Positions 40,643 through 49,942 are shown, numbered from the stretch's first letter. The stretch is 61,267 bases of DNA from Betaproteobacteria bacterium (GCA_028065725.1 JAPTVL010000372.1:1-61267); one strand, 5' to 3'. Translations and numbers: made by a program. Notes: generated by a model not told the origin, from the letters alone.

Positions 40643-42319
40643 TCAATAAATGTCGTGCTGTGTATTGTAGACGTTGAACTTGCCGGTCGGCGTGATCATC
40701 TTTGGATCGGTGATCACCTTCTTCACCGCCAACGTCTTGTCGTCATACACCACGATGGCCGACTGGTCGGTCTTGCCGCCCCACAGGGAGATCCACACCT
40801 CTGAACCGTCCGCGCTGTATTCCGGATGCACGGCGCGGCGGGTTGCCTTGGTCACCGGCAGGCCGGAGTCCTTGGCCACGTTGATCACCTTCTTCGGTTT
40901 CGACAGGTCGGCCATGTCCCACACCGCCACGGACTCGGCAAGCTCTTTGTCCGGATTCTGCGGCGCGTCGGCCCAGAAGTGCCTGGACTTGGGATGGGTC
41001 TTGACGAACAGGTTGCCCGGAACGTGCTTCATTTCCTGGACCACCTTCCAGTTGAACTCCTTGTACTTGGCGTACTTCTTGTTGTCCGACGGCGTGCTGA
41101 TCAGCGTCACCACATCGGCGCCGAGGTGGCCCGTGGCCCAGACCGGACCGTACTTCGGGTGCACGAAGTTGGCGCCACGACCGGGGTGAGGAATCTTCGC
41201 GGTGTCGATCAGTGCGGCCAGCTTGCCGAGCTTGGTATCCACCGCGGCGATCTTGTTCGAGGCGTTGGCCGCCACCAGGAAGTAGCGCTTGGAAGCATCC
41301 CAGCCGCCGTCGTGCAGGAACTTGGCGGATTCGATGGTGGTGGTCTTCAGGTTCTTGATGTCGCTGTAGTCCACCAGCAGGATCTGGCCGGTTTCCTTGA
41401 TGTTCACCACCCACTCGGGCTTGATCTCGGAGGAGACGATCGAGGCCACGCGCGGCTCGGGGTGATACTCGCCATCCACGGTCATGCCGCGGGTGCTGAC
41501 GACCTTGAGCGGCTTCAGCGTGTCGCCGTCCATGATCACGTACTGGGGCGGCCAGTAGGAACCGGCGATCGCGTACTTGTCATCATAGCCCTTGAACTTG
41601 GAAGTATCCACCGAGCGCGCGTCGAAGCCGACCTTGAGTTCGGCGACCACGGAGGGCTTCTCCATCCAGAGGTCGATCAGCGACAGCTTGCCGTCGCGAC
41701 CGATGACGTACACATAGCGGCCCGACTTCGACAGACGCGAGATATGCACGGCGTAGCCGGTCTTGACGATGCTGCGGATGTCCTTGGTGTCGCCGTCGAT
41801 CAGCGCCACTTCGCCGGTGTCGCGCAGAGTCACCGAGAACATGTTCTTAAGGTTGAACTTGTTCATCTGCTTGGTCGGGCGATCCTTGACCGGAACGATG
41901 ACCTTCCACGAATCCATGGTGTCCTTGAAGCTGTACTCAGGCGGCACATCCGGGGTGTTCTGGATGTACTTGGCCATCAGGCTGATTTCGTCCTTGGTCA
42001 GGATGTCGTCGAAGTTCACCATGCCGCCGTCGGTGCCGTAGCCGATGATCTTCTCGAGACGCGACTGGCCGAGCTTGAGCGTGCCGCCCTCGGTTTTCGC
42101 GCCGTCCTTGCCCGTCTTGGTCCAGTGCGGTTCGAGGTTCTTGCCGGTAGCACCCTTGCGCAACACGCCATGACAACCCGCGCAGCGCTCGAAGTAGATC
42201 TTCTTGGCCGTTTCCTTTTCGGCAGCGGTCAAGGCCGGCGCAGCGTCCTGCGCAAACGCGCCGCCCATGGCACCAGCCATGGCTGAAACGGCGAAAAATC
42301 CGAGTAGCTTCCCTTTCAT
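40643..42319 (-). CDS. nirS: NirS, cytochrome cd1 nitrite reductase
   Basis: 558 residues from ATG 42319 (AGGAGAG upstream). Signal peptide (GAFAQDA), heme c site CAGCH (about residue 46), then the eight-bladed d1 propeller (YAVHISRLSKSGRYVYVIGRDG, split; GEYHPEPRVASIV; HPGRGANFVHPKYGPVWATGHLG). It reduces nitrite to NO in the periplasm. It heads the nir run and has an FNR/DNR-type box upstream. Confidence 0.97.
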   Translation of the reverse strand: MKGKLLGFFAVSAMAGAMGGAFAQDAAPALTAAEKETAKKIYFERCAGCHGVLRKGATGKNLEPHWTKTGKDGAKTEGGTLKLGQSRLEKIIGYGTDGGMVNFDDILTKDEISLMAKYIQNTPDVPPEYSFKDTMDSWKVIVPVKDRPTKQMNKFNLKNMFSVTLRDTGEVALIDGDTKDIRSIVKTGYAVHISRLSKSGRYVYVIGRDGKLSLIDLWMEKPSVVAELKVGFDARSVDTSKFKGYDDKYAIAGSYWPPQYVIMDGDTLKPLKVVSTRGMTVDGEYHPEPRVASIVSSEIKPEWVVNIKETGQILLVDYSDIKNLKTTTIESAKFLHDGGWDASKRYFLVAANASNKIAAVDTKLGKLAALIDTAKIPHPGRGANFVHPKYGPVWATGHLGADVVTLISTPSDNKKYAKYKEFNWKVVQEMKHVPGNLFVKTHPKSRHFWADAPQNPDKELAESVAVWDMADLSKPKKVINVAKDSGLPVTKATRRAVHPEYSADGSEVWISLWGGKTDQSAIVVYDDKTLAVKKVITDPKMITPTGKFNVYNTQHDIY

Positions 42320-42425
42320 ACTTCTCTCCTTTTGAGTGAATCCCGCATAAGTCCAAACATCGCCCGCAGCCATAACCCTGATGCCACGATGGTCGCCAGA
42401 ATGCGCGTCCGACGTCCGGTACTCC

Positions 42426-42439
42426 TTGACACGCGTCAA
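42426..42439. promoter_or_regulatory. FNR/DNR-type box upstream of nirS
   Basis: TTGAC-ACGC-GTCAA, a perfect inverted repeat with a 4-bp spacer. It lies 107 bp before the nirS ATG. A -41.5 position gives a leader of about 70 nt. Confidence 0.75.
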
Positions 42440-42545
42440 CTTTGGCCACGATACCTACCGCACGCGAAGTTCTTGTTTTGATGCGCCAATCGAGGCACCG
42501 AATCTCCGGCGCTGACACTCGCCCTTCCCCGCCGGGTGTGGTTTG

Positions 42546-42755
42546 CTATACTTTATCCCTGTTCGTGGTGCCCGCGCATGGATTTCGTGCCGGGTGAAAC
42601 GGGAAGCCGGTGAGAGCCTTCTGGGTCCAATTCCGGCGCTGCCCCCGCAACGGTAAGGAAGTGCGAGTTCATCAGGAAGCCACTGGGTCGAAGCCGGACC
42701 TGGGAAGGCGGTGAGCTAAAACTTCCAAGCCCGGAGACCGGCCAAGGACAAACCA
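42546..42755 (+). promoter_or_regulatory. cobalamin riboswitch upstream of btuB
   Basis: Conserved blocks in order: a GGTG-type P2 segment (GTTCGTGGTGCCCG), GGGAAGCCGGTGAGAG, CGCTGCCCCCGCAACGG (about 42643-42659), GAAGCCACTGGG, and the B12 box AGCCCGGAGACCGGCC (42728-42743). A -10-like TATACT lies at 42547-42552. It binds adenosylcobalamin and represses btuB when B12 is sufficient. Together with the nirS promoter it fills the 564 bp between nirS and btuB. Confidence 0.93.
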
Positions 42756-42883
42756 GCGAATGCGTTGCGGGGTTGCGACGTGCCGGGGGTTTGTACCGAA
42801 TCCCGCCCATGCCCTTCCCTCCCGCGCGTTCATTCACTACCTACCGGCTGCGGGGACGCTCGCCGGGTTTCGGGAGTTTTTCC

Positions 42884-44692
42884 ATGTACAAGTGCTTCAC
42901 CCTCGCCGCTTGCGCGGCAAGCTGTCTTTCCCCCGGCGTTTCCCTCGCTGCCGACCAACTCGCCGTGGTCGTGGTGACCGCGACGCGCCAGGCGACACGG
43001 ACCAACGAGCTCATTGCCGACCTCACCGTGATCGAGCGGGAAGCCATCGAACAGGCCGGACCGACGACACTGCCGGAACTGCTGTCGCGCCAGCCCGGAC
43101 TGCATGTCGTCGATAACGGCGGAGTCGGCAAGGCGACCAGCGTCTTCATGCGCGGCACCAGTTCCACTCACACGCTGCTGCTGGTCGACGGCATGCCCCT
43201 CGGTTCGGTCACCACAGGCAGCCCGTCGCTGCACAACCTGCCGCTGTCGCAGATCGAGCGCATCGAAATCCTGCGCGGTCCGGCGTCCAGCCTCTACGGC
43301 TCCGACGCCATCGGCGGCGTGATCCAGATCTTCACGCGCCGCGGCGAAGGTCCGATGCGGATGAATGCCTACGCCGGCATCGGCGGCTACGGCACCCGCG
43401 AAGTGCAGGCCGGAGTCTCGGGCAGCCAGGGGCCCTGGTCCTACAGCTTCGCCGCGTCGCGCTTCAGCACCGACGGCTTCAATGTCGCCGCGGATCCGGT
43501 GCGTTTCCGGACCTCGACGTTTTCGGTACCCAACAGCGACAGCGACGGCTATCGCAACACATCCCATGCCGGACGCGTCGCCTACAAACTCGCCGACGGC
43601 CACGAAATCGGCGCCAGCGTGCTCGAAGCGCTCAGCCGCAGTTCCTACGACCGGGGCGGTGCCACTGTGGACGCCTACAACCGCGACAAGACCCGGGTGT
43701 ATGGCCTGTACCTGCGCAACCGTATCAACCACCGATGGACGTCGACGCTGCGCTGGGGCCACTCCGAGGACAACAGCACGAGTTTCGATCCGGCGCGCAG
43801 CCAGTTCGCCACCAGGCAAACCCAATGGACCTGGCAAAACGACGTCCGCCTGCCGGTCGGCAACCTGCTGCTGGCCGTCGAAAACCTCGATCAGGCAGTC
43901 GACAGCACGACCGGCTACACGGTCCGCAATCGCACGGTGCGTTCCTTCGTCGCCGGCTACCAGGGCAACCTCGGCGCCCACAGCTGGCAGGCCGCATTGC
44001 GACGGGACGAGAACTCCCAGTTCGGTGGCCGCACCACTGGTTCGCTCGGTTACGGCTATCGCTTCGCCGACGGATGGCAGGCGCGTGTCGCCAGCGGCAC
44101 GGCCTTCAAGGCACCGAGCTTCAATCAGCTCTATTTCCCCGGCTTCGGCAACGTCAATCTAAAGCCGGAGGAAGCCCGCAACCTGGAAGCCGGCCTCAAC
44201 TGGGAACGCGGCGGCCAGCATGCCTCGCTGACTTGGTTCGACAACCGCATCACCAACCTGATCGCTGGCTTTCCGGTGGTCAACATCGGCAAAGCGCGCA
44301 TCACCGGCACCAGCCTGTCCTATGGCCTGACGCAGGGTTTCTGGCGCGCCGATGCCGGCCTCGACCTGATGCGCCCGGTCGACGACACCACCGGCAACCG
44401 GCTGCAACGGCGGCCGGCCGAAATGGCCAGGCTGGCCCTGACCTATGCGCCGGCAGCATGGAAGGCCGGCGGCGAAATCACCGCCATCGGCCGTCGTTAT
44501 GACACGACGACCCAAGGTCGTGCGATGGGTGGTTATGCCGTCGCCAACTTGTTCGCGGCATGGGAAGTCGACAAGAACTGGACACTGGAGGGGCGCATCA
44601 ACAACGTCTTCGACCGCGTCTACGAAAACGCGTGGGCTTACGCCGTGCCGGACCGACAGATGTTTATCGGCGTTCGCTACGCGCCGAAATAA
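42884..44692 (+). CDS. btuB: BtuB, TonB-dependent cobalamin receptor
   Basis: 602 residues from ATG 42884. Signal peptide, then a TonB box (AVVVVTATRQ), the plug domain (VDNGGVGKATSVFMRGTSSTHTLLLVDG; IEILRGPASSLYGSDAIGGVIQIFTRR, in parts) and a C-terminal barrel ending IGVRYAPK. It imports vitamin B12 across the outer membrane. It is under the riboswitch at 42546-42755 and followed by the btuC gene 19 bp away. Confidence 0.95.
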   Translation: MYKCFTLAACAASCLSPGVSLAADQLAVVVVTATRQATRTNELIADLTVIEREAIEQAGPTTLPELLSRQPGLHVVDNGGVGKATSVFMRGTSSTHTLLLVDGMPLGSVTTGSPSLHNLPLSQIERIEILRGPASSLYGSDAIGGVIQIFTRRGEGPMRMNAYAGIGGYGTREVQAGVSGSQGPWSYSFAASRFSTDGFNVAADPVRFRTSTFSVPNSDSDGYRNTSHAGRVAYKLADGHEIGASVLEALSRSSYDRGGATVDAYNRDKTRVYGLYLRNRINHRWTSTLRWGHSEDNSTSFDPARSQFATRQTQWTWQNDVRLPVGNLLLAVENLDQAVDSTTGYTVRNRTVRSFVAGYQGNLGAHSWQAALRRDENSQFGGRTTGSLGYGYRFADGWQARVASGTAFKAPSFNQLYFPGFGNVNLKPEEARNLEAGLNWERGGQHASLTWFDNRITNLIAGFPVVNIGKARITGTSLSYGLTQGFWRADAGLDLMRPVDDTTGNRLQRRPAEMARLALTYAPAAWKAGGEITAIGRRYDTTTQGRAMGGYAVANLFAAWEVDKNWTLEGRINNVFDRVYENAWAYAVPDRQMFIGVRYAPK

Positions 44693-44711
44693 GCACTCAC
44701 AATAGCGACCC

Positions 44712-45704
44712 ATGCCCACCCGCCGCAGCGCCCTGCTGGTTGTCGTCGCCCTGCTGATGCTGGCCCTGGCCAGCCTCGCCGGGGCGCTGCTGGCCGGGTC
44801 CTACGCAGTGGCGCCGGGTCAGGTCTGGGTCGCACTCAGCGGAGCCGGAGAAGACACCGCCGGCACGGTGGTGACCGGGCTGCGGTTGCCGCGCGCGCTG
44901 GCGGCTTTTGCCTGCGGCGGTCTGCTGGCCCTGGCCGGCGCGCTGATGCAGGTGCTGCTGCGCAATCCCCTGGCCGATCCCTACGTGCTCGGCATCTCGG
45001 GCGGCGCCGCGGTCGGCGCGCTGCTCGCCATGCTGGCCGGTCTGGCGCTGGCCCTGATCAACCTGTTTGCCTTCGCCGGCGCCTTCGCCGCGATGCTGCT
45101 GGTATTCGGCCTGGCGCGCGGCGATGGCAGCTGGACCCAGACCCGCCTGCTGCTGACCGGGGTCATCGTCGCTGCCGGCTGCAGCGCGGCGGTGGCGCTG
45201 ATCCTGTCGGTGGCGCCGGAACAGCAGCTGCGCAGCATGCTGTTCTGGCTGATGGGCGACCTGTCGCATGCCGGCACGCCGTGGCCGGCGCTGCTGGTGC
45301 TGGCGCTCGGGCTGGCGGTGGCCCTGCCGCTGTCGCGCGACCTCAACCTGCTGGCGCGCGGCGACCTGATCGCGCACACCCTGGGGGTTCGGGTACGCGG
45401 CCTGCGCGGCGCCGTGTATGTGCTGGCCTCGTTGCTGACCGCGGTCGCCGTCACCACCGCCGGCAGCATCGGTTTCGTCGGCCTGGTGGTGCCCCATCTG
45501 GTGCGTCTGGCGATCGGCAACGACCAGCGCGTGCTGCTGCCGGCCGCCGCGCTGGCCGGCGGTTCGCTGCTGGTCCTGGCCGACACCCTGGCACGCACCG
45601 CAGTCGCGCCGCAGCAGCTGCCGGTCGGCGTACTGACCGCCCTGCTGGGGGTGCCGGTATTCCTTTACCTGCTGTCGCGGCAACCGAAAGGCGGCGCGAC
45701 ATGA
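44712..45704 (+). CDS. btuC: BtuC/FecCD-type ABC permease
   Basis: 330 residues with nine to ten membrane helices. Family marks: LRLPRALAAFACGGLLALAGALMQVLLRNPLADPYVLGISGGAAVGA and GSIGFVGLVVPHLVRLAIGNDQR (both given in part). It forms the inner-membrane B12 transporter with the ATPase coupled downstream. The ATG of btuD overlaps its stop. Confidence 0.93.
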   Translation: MPTRRSALLVVVALLMLALASLAGALLAGSYAVAPGQVWVALSGAGEDTAGTVVTGLRLPRALAAFACGGLLALAGALMQVLLRNPLADPYVLGISGGAAVGALLAMLAGLALALINLFAFAGAFAAMLLVFGLARGDGSWTQTRLLLTGVIVAAGCSAAVALILSVAPEQQLRSMLFWLMGDLSHAGTPWPALLVLALGLAVALPLSRDLNLLARGDLIAHTLGVRVRGLRGAVYVLASLLTAVAVTTAGSIGFVGLVVPHLVRLAIGNDQRVLLPAAALAGGSLLVLADTLARTAVAPQQLPVGVLTALLGVPVFLYLLSRQPKGGAT

Positions 45705-46471
45705 ACGGCATTTTTGCCGCACACGGCCTCGCCGTCGCCGTCGGCGGGCGCACCGTGGTGCGCGAACTCGACCTCGAGATCGGCGCCGGCGAGCGCCTGG
45801 CCATCCTCGGCCGCAACGGCGCCGGCAAGACCACGCTGCTGCATACCCTGGCCGGCCTGCGCGCGCCGCTGGCCGGCGACCTCCGCCTCTGCGGCGAGGC
45901 AATGTCGGCGCTGGGGCCACGGCGCGTCGCACAACTGCGCGGCGTACTGCTGCAGCAGCAGGTCGACGCCTTCCCTTCCAGCGTGCTGGAAACGGCCCTT
46001 ATCGGCCGCCATCCGTGGCTCGAACGCTGGGCCTGGGAGAGCGCCGCCGATGCCGACATCGCCCGCGCCGCACTGGCCGCCGTCGACCTTGCCGGCTTCG
46101 CCGCGCGCGACGTGCATACGCTGTCGGGCGGCGAGCGGCAGCGCTTGGCGATCGCCACCCTGCTGACCCAGCAGCCGCGCCTGGCCCTGCTCGACGAACC
46201 GCTGTCGCATCTCGACCTCAACCACCAGATCGCCGCGCTGCAGCTGCTCTCGCGCACTGCGCAGGAAGCCGGCACCGCGCTGGTCATGGTGATGCACGAC
46301 CCGGGGCTTGCCGCGCGCTATTGCGACCGCGCCCTGCTGGTGCATGGCGACGGCCGCGTCGAGTCCGGCAGCGCCGCCGACATGCTCACCGCCGAACGCC
46401 TGTCGGCCCTCTACCAGCATCCCCTGCGCATGATCGAAAGCGATGGTCAGCGCTGCTTCCTGCCGCTTTGA
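45701..46471 (+). CDS. btuD: BtuD-type ABC ATPase
   Basis: 256 residues. Walker A GRNGAGKTT (about residue 35), ABC signature LSGGERQRLAIA, Walker B LALLDEPLSHLD, H-loop MVMHDPGLA. It powers vitamin B12 import with the BtuC protein upstream. It overlaps btuC by 4 bp and is 10 bp from the binding-protein gene. Confidence 0.93.
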   Translation: MNGIFAAHGLAVAVGGRTVVRELDLEIGAGERLAILGRNGAGKTTLLHTLAGLRAPLAGDLRLCGEAMSALGPRRVAQLRGVLLQQQVDAFPSSVLETALIGRHPWLERWAWESAADADIARAALAAVDLAGFAARDVHTLSGGERQRLAIATLLTQQPRLALLDEPLSHLDLNHQIAALQLLSRTAQEAGTALVMVMHDPGLAARYCDRALLVHGDGRVESGSAADMLTAERLSALYQHPLRMIESDGQRCFLPL

Positions 46472-46481
46472 GAACCCGCCC

Positions 46482-47273
46482 ATGAAACTACGTTCCCTGT
46501 TCCTGATCCTCGCCTGGCTCGCCGCCGCACCGGCGCTGGCCGCCTGCCCGCGCATCGTCAGCCAGTCGCCCTACCTCACCGCCGCGCTGGAATGGCTCGG
46601 CCAGGGCAAGTGCATCGTCGGCGTTTCCCGCTACGACAAGCACGATCTGCCGAAGACCGGCGGCGTCATGGACCCCGATGCCGATGTTCTCGCGATCCTG
46701 CAGCCCGAGCTGCTGGTGACGGTCGACTGGGCCAAACCGGAGACGCTGGCGCAAGTGGTACCGCAAGGCACGCGCACCCTGCGCCTGGGCGGCTTCGGCT
46801 CGATCGCCGAGAGCGAACAGGTGCTGCACACACTGGCCGTGGCCAGCGGCCGCAACGACGCCGAGGCCCAGGTGCGGCGCTTCCGCCGCGCATGGCAGGC
46901 CGCGGCGCGCAAGGTCGGCGGCAAGGGTCAGAAAGTACTGGTGCTATCCGCCTGCTCCGGTGCGCCCTATGCTTTCGGCCGTCAGCACTACGTCGGCGAC
47001 GCCTTCGTGCGTGCCGGCTTCGACGTGGTGGACCGCGAGGCCCGCGTCCGCCACCTGCGCGAAGGCGAAGAGATCGCCGACATCGCCGCCGTGGTCGCGC
47101 GCTTCAAGCCGGACATCGTGTTCTCGCTCAGCCACGAATCCAGCGTCGCCTGCAACGCCGCGCTGGGCAAGGTCAAGGTGCGCATCGTCAGCCTCAGGGG
47201 GGAGAACTTCTTCCACCCCGGGCCGCCGCTGCTGCAGGGCTATCGGGAGCTCGCCGCGGGCCTCAAATCGTGA
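46482..47273 (+). CDS. BtuF-like periplasmic binding protein
   Basis: 263 residues. Signal peptide (ALAACPRI) and a class III binding fold (RIVSQSPYLTAALEWLG; DVLAILQPELLVTVDW; YVGDAFVRAGFDVV). It probably binds cobalamin or a corrinoid precursor for the BtuCD pair just upstream. A second, more classical BtuF is at 51649-52542. The stop overlaps the GTG of cobO. Confidence 0.85.
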   Translation: MKLRSLFLILAWLAAAPALAACPRIVSQSPYLTAALEWLGQGKCIVGVSRYDKHDLPKTGGVMDPDADVLAILQPELLVTVDWAKPETLAQVVPQGTRTLRLGGFGSIAESEQVLHTLAVASGRNDAEAQVRRFRRAWQAAARKVGGKGQKVLVLSACSGAPYAFGRQHYVGDAFVRAGFDVVDREARVRHLREGEEIADIAAVVARFKPDIVFSLSHESSVACNAALGKVKVRIVSLRGENFFHPGPPLLQGYRELAAGLKS

Positions 47274-47878
47274 GCGGCGACACCCAACGCGATGCGCGCC
47301 ATGTCGCGCGCATGCGACGCAAGAAGGACGTCGTCGACCAGAAGGTCGCCGCCGCCAGCGACGAGCGCGGCGTGCTGCTGGTGAATACCGGCAACGGCAA
47401 GGGCAAGTCCTCGGCCGCCTTCGGCGTCGCGGCGCGCGCCCTGGGCCACGGCCTGCAGGTCGCGGTGGTGCAGTTCGTCAAGAGCCGCAGCGACACCGGC
47501 GAGGAGGCCGTGCTCGGCAAGCTGCCGGGGATGCGCTGGCACGTCATGGGCGAAGGCTTCACCTGGGAAACCCAGGACCCCGAGCGCGATGCCGCCGCCG
47601 CGCGCGCCGCCTGGACGGTCGCCGCCGGCTACCTGACGGACCCGGCCATCGGCCTCGTCGTGCTCGACGAGATGACCTACGCCTTCAAGTACCAGTGGCT
47701 GGCACTCGACCCGGTGCTGGCGGCCTTCGCCGCCCGCCCGCCGCGGCAGCACGTGATCGTTACCGGCCGCGCCGCACCGGACGCGCTGATCGCCGCCGCC
47801 GACACCGTCACCGAAATGAGTCTGATCAAGCACGCCTTCAAGGCCGGTGTCAAAGCCATGCCCGGCATGGAGTTCTAG
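47270..47878 (+). CDS. cobO: CobO/BtuR, cob(I)yrinate a,c-diamide adenosyltransferase
   Basis: 202 residues from GTG 47270. P-loop variant GNGKGKSSAAFG (about residue 42), VVQFVKSR, VLDEMTYAFKYQWL, and VTGRAAPDALI, all as in CobO. It transfers the adenosyl group from ATP to Co(I) corrinoid. It overlaps the preceding stop and is followed immediately by cbiA. Confidence 0.96.
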   Translation: MSGDTQRDARHVARMRRKKDVVDQKVAAASDERGVLLVNTGNGKGKSSAAFGVAARALGHGLQVAVVQFVKSRSDTGEEAVLGKLPGMRWHVMGEGFTWETQDPERDAAAARAAWTVAAGYLTDPAIGLVVLDEMTYAFKYQWLALDPVLAAFAARPPRQHVIVTGRAAPDALIAAADTVTEMSLIKHAFKAGVKAMPGMEF

Positions 47879-47879
47879 G

Positions 47880-49157
47880 GTGCCGAACTGCCCGATGCTG
47901 TTCGTCGGCGCGCCGGCGTCCGGCCAAGGCAAGACCAGCATCGTCGCCGGACTGGCGCGCCTGCATGCTCGGCAGGGACGCCGCGTCAGGATATTCAAGT
48001 GCGGACCGGACTTTCTCGACCCGATGATTCACGCCGCCGCCAGCGGCCGCCCCTGCGAAAACCTCGACCTATGGATGTGCGGCGAAGATGATGCCGCCAT
48101 GCGCCTGGCGCGTGCCGCAGGCGAGGCCGACCTGATCCTGGTCGAAGGCGTCATGGGCTTGTTTGACGGCACGCCCTCGGGCGCTGACATTGCGCGGCAC
48201 TTCGGCCTGCCGGTGCTGGCGGTGATCGATGCCGGCGCCATCGCCCATGGCCTCGCACACTACCAACCGGACCTGCCCTTTCATGGCGTACTGGCCAACC
48301 GCGTCGGCAGCGACACCCATGCCACGATGCTGGAGGCCGGCCTGCGCCCCGACCTGAGCTGGTGCGGCGCGGTGCCGCGCGATGCGCAAGCCACACTGCC
48401 CGAACGTCACCTCGGTCTGCATCATGCCGAGGAAATTGCCGACCTCGACGCGCGGCTCGAATGCATGACGGATCACTTGGCACAAACGCCGCTCACCGTA
48501 TTGCCAGCGCCGACTTTCATCGCCGCGCCGCAGGCGCAACCGCGGCTGCCCAAATTGCTGGCCGGGCGCCGCATTGCCATCGCGCGCGATGCGGCTTTCG
48601 CCTTCATCTATCCGGCCAACCTGGAATGCCTCGCGGCACTGGGCGCCAAACTGCGTTTTTTCTCGCCGCTGGCGGGCGATGCGCTACCGGACTGCGATGC
48701 GCTATGGCTGCCCGGCGGCTATCCGGAACTGCATGCGGCAGCACTCTCCCGGCGCACCGATCTGCACGCCCAACTGCACGTCCACGTCGATGCCGGCAAA
48801 CCCCTGCTAGCCGAATGCGGCGGCATGATGGCGCTGTTCGAATCCCTGGTCGACCAGCAGGGCCGCAGCCACGCCATGAGTGGCCTGCTGCCCGGCAGCG
48901 TCGCCATGCAACAGCATCTGGCGGCGCTCGGCCTGCAGCAGGCCGACCTGCCGGAAGGCCCGCTGCGAGGTCATACCTTCCATTACTCGCAGGCCGACAC
49001 GCCGCTGCCGCCGCTACTGCACGCCCGGCGTCACCGCAGCAAGGAACTGCAGGACGGCGGCGAAGCCATCCATCGCCGGAACCGCCTCACCGCCTCCTAC
49101 CTGCATTTCTATTTTCCCTCGAACCCCGAAGCCGCAGCAGCCTTGTTTCTGTCCTGA
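47880..49157 (+). CDS. cbiA: CobB/CbiA, cobyrinate a,c-diamide synthase
   Basis: 425 residues from GTG 47880 (ATG 47895 is an alternative). The N-terminal synthetase domain has GAPASGQGKTS and FKCGPDFLDPMIH. The C-terminal class I glutaminase domain has the catalytic Cys in LLAECGGMMALFE and His in SYLHFYFP. The linker between them holds the dispersed motif copy at 48495-48517. It amidates the a and c side chains using glutamine. Its last 49 bp overlap the 3' end of bluB on the other strand. Confidence 0.95.
   Translation: MPNCPMLFVGAPASGQGKTSIVAGLARLHARQGRRVRIFKCGPDFLDPMIHAAASGRPCENLDLWMCGEDDAAMRLARAAGEADLILVEGVMGLFDGTPSGADIARHFGLPVLAVIDAGAIAHGLAHYQPDLPFHGVLANRVGSDTHATMLEAGLRPDLSWCGAVPRDAQATLPERHLGLHHAEEIADLDARLECMTDHLAQTPLTVLPAPTFIAAPQAQPRLPKLLAGRRIAIARDAAFAFIYPANLECLAALGAKLRFFSPLAGDALPDCDALWLPGGYPELHAAALSRRTDLHAQLHVHVDAGKPLLAECGGMMALFESLVDQQGRSHAMSGLLPGSVAMQQHLAALGLQQADLPEGPLRGHTFHYSQADTPLPPLLHARRHRSKELQDGGEAIHRRNRLTASYLHFYFPSNPEAAAALFLS
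48495..48517 (+). repeat. dispersed 23-bp motif, copy 7 (inside cbiA linker)
   Basis: ACCGT-ATT-GCCAGCGCCGACTTT; one difference in the left arm. It reads TVLPAPTF between the synthetase and glutaminase domains. Confidence 0.78.
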
Positions 49158-49942
49158 GTCGACCGCAGACACGAATCATTAGCCACTTGATAAAGGACGT
49201 CATCAGTAGCGGCCTGCATGGTGGTCTGTTCGAGAATCAAACACTGGACGAGCGGATCCTGCTTGTCGGTGCTCTCCCACTGATCAAAATAGACCAGGTC
49301 CTCGATAGGCAGTCGAGGCAGCCAGCCGGCGGCCTCGAGTTCAGGTTTGGCGTAGAAGTGGCTCACATAGCCGACGCAAAGATAGGCAATCGGGGTGATG
49401 CCTTTTGGAATGCCGAGCGCCGCCTGCAAGGCAGACTGGTTGAAGATGCTCACCCAGCCGACGCCCAGACCCTCCGCACGCGCCGCCAGCCATAAATTCT
49501 GTACGGCACAAACGCTACTGTAAAGATCCATGGTCTTGATGTGAGTGCGTCCCACCACCACCGGCCCGCTACGATTACGGTCGCAGGTAATGCAGATCCC
49601 CACCGGCGACTCGAGGATACCTTCGAGTTTCAGCGTCTTGTACGTGGCGCGCTTTTCACCTTCGAACATCTCGGCCGCCTCGGCGTGGGCTTCGGCAAAT
49701 GCGGAATGAAGCTTTTGCTTGACGGCCTGCGACCGAACCACGAGAAAATTCCACGGCTGCATGAATCCCACGGAAGGCGCATGGTGGGCGGCAGTCAGAA
49801 CGCGACTCAAGACCTCGTCCGGCACGGCCTTGGGCAGAAACTGGCCGCGTACGTCGCGACGGGAAAAGATGGTGCGATAGATGGCGGCGCGCTCTTCGTC
49901 GGTGAAGGCGTGTCTGTCCTGGCTGGCTTGTTCCGGTTTCAT
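49109..49942 (-). CDS. bluB: BluB, 5,6-dimethylbenzimidazole synthase
   Basis: 277 residues. BluB signatures: RTIFSRRDVRGQFLPK, HHAPSVGFMQPWNFLVV, SPVGICITCDRNRSG, AEGLGVGWVSIFNQSALQAALGIP and LCVGYVSHF (in parts). It uses FMN and O2 to make the lower ligand DMB. It is transcribed from a cobalamin riboswitch. The C-terminal 40 residues are extra and basic/polar; the end overlaps cbiA tail to tail. Confidence 0.94.
   Translation of the reverse strand: MKPEQASQDRHAFTDEERAAIYRTIFSRRDVRGQFLPKAVPDEVLSRVLTAAHHAPSVGFMQPWNFLVVRSQAVKQKLHSAFAEAHAEAAEMFEGEKRATYKTLKLEGILESPVGICITCDRNRSGPVVVGRTHIKTMDLYSSVCAVQNLWLAARAEGLGVGWVSIFNQSALQAALGIPKGITPIAYLCVGYVSHFYAKPELEAAGWLPRLPIEDLVYFDQWESTDKQDPLVQCLILEQTTMQAATDDVLYQVANDSCLRSTQDRNKAAAASGFEGK

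Noticed and set aside
40626..40645. Direct repeat of CGGATCAA near the nirS stop
   Set aside because: Short and overlaps the end of the coding sequence; no known function and could be chance.
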